NCBI GenBank assembly: GCA_910584045.1
Contig: CAJTYO010000105.1
Span: 1 to 5,076, forward strand
DNA length: 5,076 nt
Reading direction: 5' to 3'
From: an uncultured Oscillospiraceae bacterium
Lineage (GTDB): Bacteria; Bacillota; Clostridia; Oscillospirales; Oscillospiraceae
The notes under the pieces were generated by a model. That model was not told the origin of the DNA. It ran no database searches and worked only from the letters and a program-made list of their open reading frames with translations. The translations under genes and the position numbers were made by a program. Of this stretch, positions 4,830-5,076 are shown piece by piece; positions within the stretch are counted from its first letter, which is position 1, and each line of letters opens with the position of its first letter.

Positions 4830-4942
4830 CTGTAGATAAAAAAGATGCCGTAGAGAAAGCAGTGCGGCATAATGCTTTCCGGGTTCTGTAGAAGGCTTGT
4901 TGGAACGAAGTGCTGTTTTTTCTCAGGCGTGACTATATCCTA

Positions 4943-5076
4943 GATGGTGTCGTCAATAAACAAGGAGCCAAATAGCAATACAACGAATTTGGACAGCAGC
5001 AACGAAGGAAGCGACGTTTTAGGCGTAGCGCGTAGCAATGCCGCGCCAGCGTTTGAGAAGAAGAAAAGCGTTCTCA
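4943..5076 (-). mobile_element. Insertion sequence end, IS5-family type, truncated by window
   Basis: The transposase C-terminus on the - strand shows that an insertion sequence enters from the right. Its outer end should lie just past the transposase stop at 4953. GATGGTGTCGTCAATAAA (4943-4960) is a plausible terminal inverted repeat, and the adjacent CTA/CTAG (4940-4943) resembles the short target sites used by IS5-family elements. The opposite end is outside the window, so the exact boundary and any target duplication are unverified. Confidence 0.55.
4953..5076 (-). pseudogene. IS5-family transposase, C-terminal fragment with an internal stop
   Basis: Read on the - strand from 5075, the frame gives ENAF, then LLLKRWRGIATRYA, then TAA at 5019-5021, then NVASFVAAVQIRCIAIWLLVY and TGA at 4953-4955. 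The two parts together are the familiar end of IS5-type DDE transposases: the R.IATRYAK motif followed by a hydrophobic helix. The TAA replaces the lysine codon expected after RYA (one-base change AAA to TAA). The catalytic DDE residues lie outside the window. Either the copy is inactive or it makes a protein shortened by about 22 residues. Strand and family are confident from the motif; the subgroup is not resolved. Confidence 0.8.

Larger units (their letters stand above)
4607..4942 (+). other. Non-coding or decayed stretch between the permease gene and an IS end
   Basis: No convincing gene is present. It holds several inverted repeats, described separately, and short open frames on both strands, all with stops and none with a good start and ribosome site. 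The frame at 4781-4891 (+) reads like protein (RRNFDCEIIPSVDKKDAVEK, then VRHNAF) and may be a gene fragment, but I cannot place it. A weak CCGA/TCGG hairpin followed by ATTTT at 4705-4725 is the nearest thing to a terminator for the ABC genes. Confidence 0.5.

Noticed and set aside
4845..4879. Overlapping ATGCCG/CGGCAT and GAAAGC/GCTTTC hairpins, as a riboswitch-like alternation
   Set aside because: Six-bp arms with 13-14-base loops are expected by chance, and no gene follows in the right orientation.
5023..5036. Tandem 7-mer GCGTAGC GCGTAGC
   Set aside because: It falls in the transposase codons for the ATRYA motif on the - strand, so coding explains it.
4944..5076. + strand frame from ATG 4944, resembling a Ser/Asn-rich surface protein (…DVLGVARSNAAP…)
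   Set aside because: There is no ribosome site and a stop directly precedes it. The opposite strand encodes an unmistakable IS5-type transposase end, so this frame is its shadow.
5055..5076. TGAGAA…TTCTCA inverted repeat at the right edge, as an IS terminus
   Set aside because: It lies within the transposase reading frame, not at its end, and is only 6 bp.
1..5076. CRISPR arrays, tRNA or rRNA genes
   Set aside because: No regularly spaced identical repeats, cloverleaf or rRNA-like segment was seen on either strand.

Overview
The window reads as Gram-positive, low-to-mid-GC Firmicutes DNA, most likely a gut Clostridia (Oscillospiraceae/Lachnospiraceae type). This is inferred from strong AGGAGG-type ribosome binding sites, the protein families present and the gene style; no rRNA or marker gene is available to name a genus. 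All intact genes lie on the + strand. Hand counts on single lines suggest a mosaic: 27/60 G+C at 421-480 inside the second gene, 37/60 at 2581-2640 inside the ABC ATPase, and 28/60 at 4681-4740 in the tail.

Layout. Bases 1-217 are the last 71 codons of a VanS-like sensor histidine kinase. Closely spaced behind it come a seven-helix membrane protein resembling DUF6064 (238-834), a CPBP/Abi-family intramembrane protease homologue (856-1578) and a 25-codon remnant of a GNAT acetyltransferase (1585-1662). Two further transcription units follow: a VanZ-family membrane protein (1764-2336), then an ABC exporter pair, ATPase (2465-3358) and ABC-2 permease (3359-4606). Bases 4607-4942 hold no gene I can support, only inverted repeats. 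The right edge (about 4943-5076) is the end of an insertion sequence carrying, on the - strand, the C-terminus of an IS5-type transposase interrupted by a stop codon.

How it may work together. The vanZ-like gene and the ABC pair are each preceded by the same unusual control region. It has tandem 11-12 bp boxes close to TCGTANGAAAWT, the motif I recall for VanR-type response regulators, and then a -10 element that sits in the loop or upper stem of a long hairpin followed by a T-rich stretch. The reading I favour is that the response regulator paired with the upstream kinase, encoded left of the window, activates both units. The hairpin would end read-through transcription from upstream but be bypassed by transcripts starting inside it. 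With VanZ (teicoplanin resistance family), a CPBP protein and an ABC-2 exporter, the locus looks like a cell-envelope stress or antimicrobial-peptide/glycopeptide response module lacking, in this window, the vanHAX ligase genes. The regulatory logic is seen in the sequence; the substrate and the inducer are inference.
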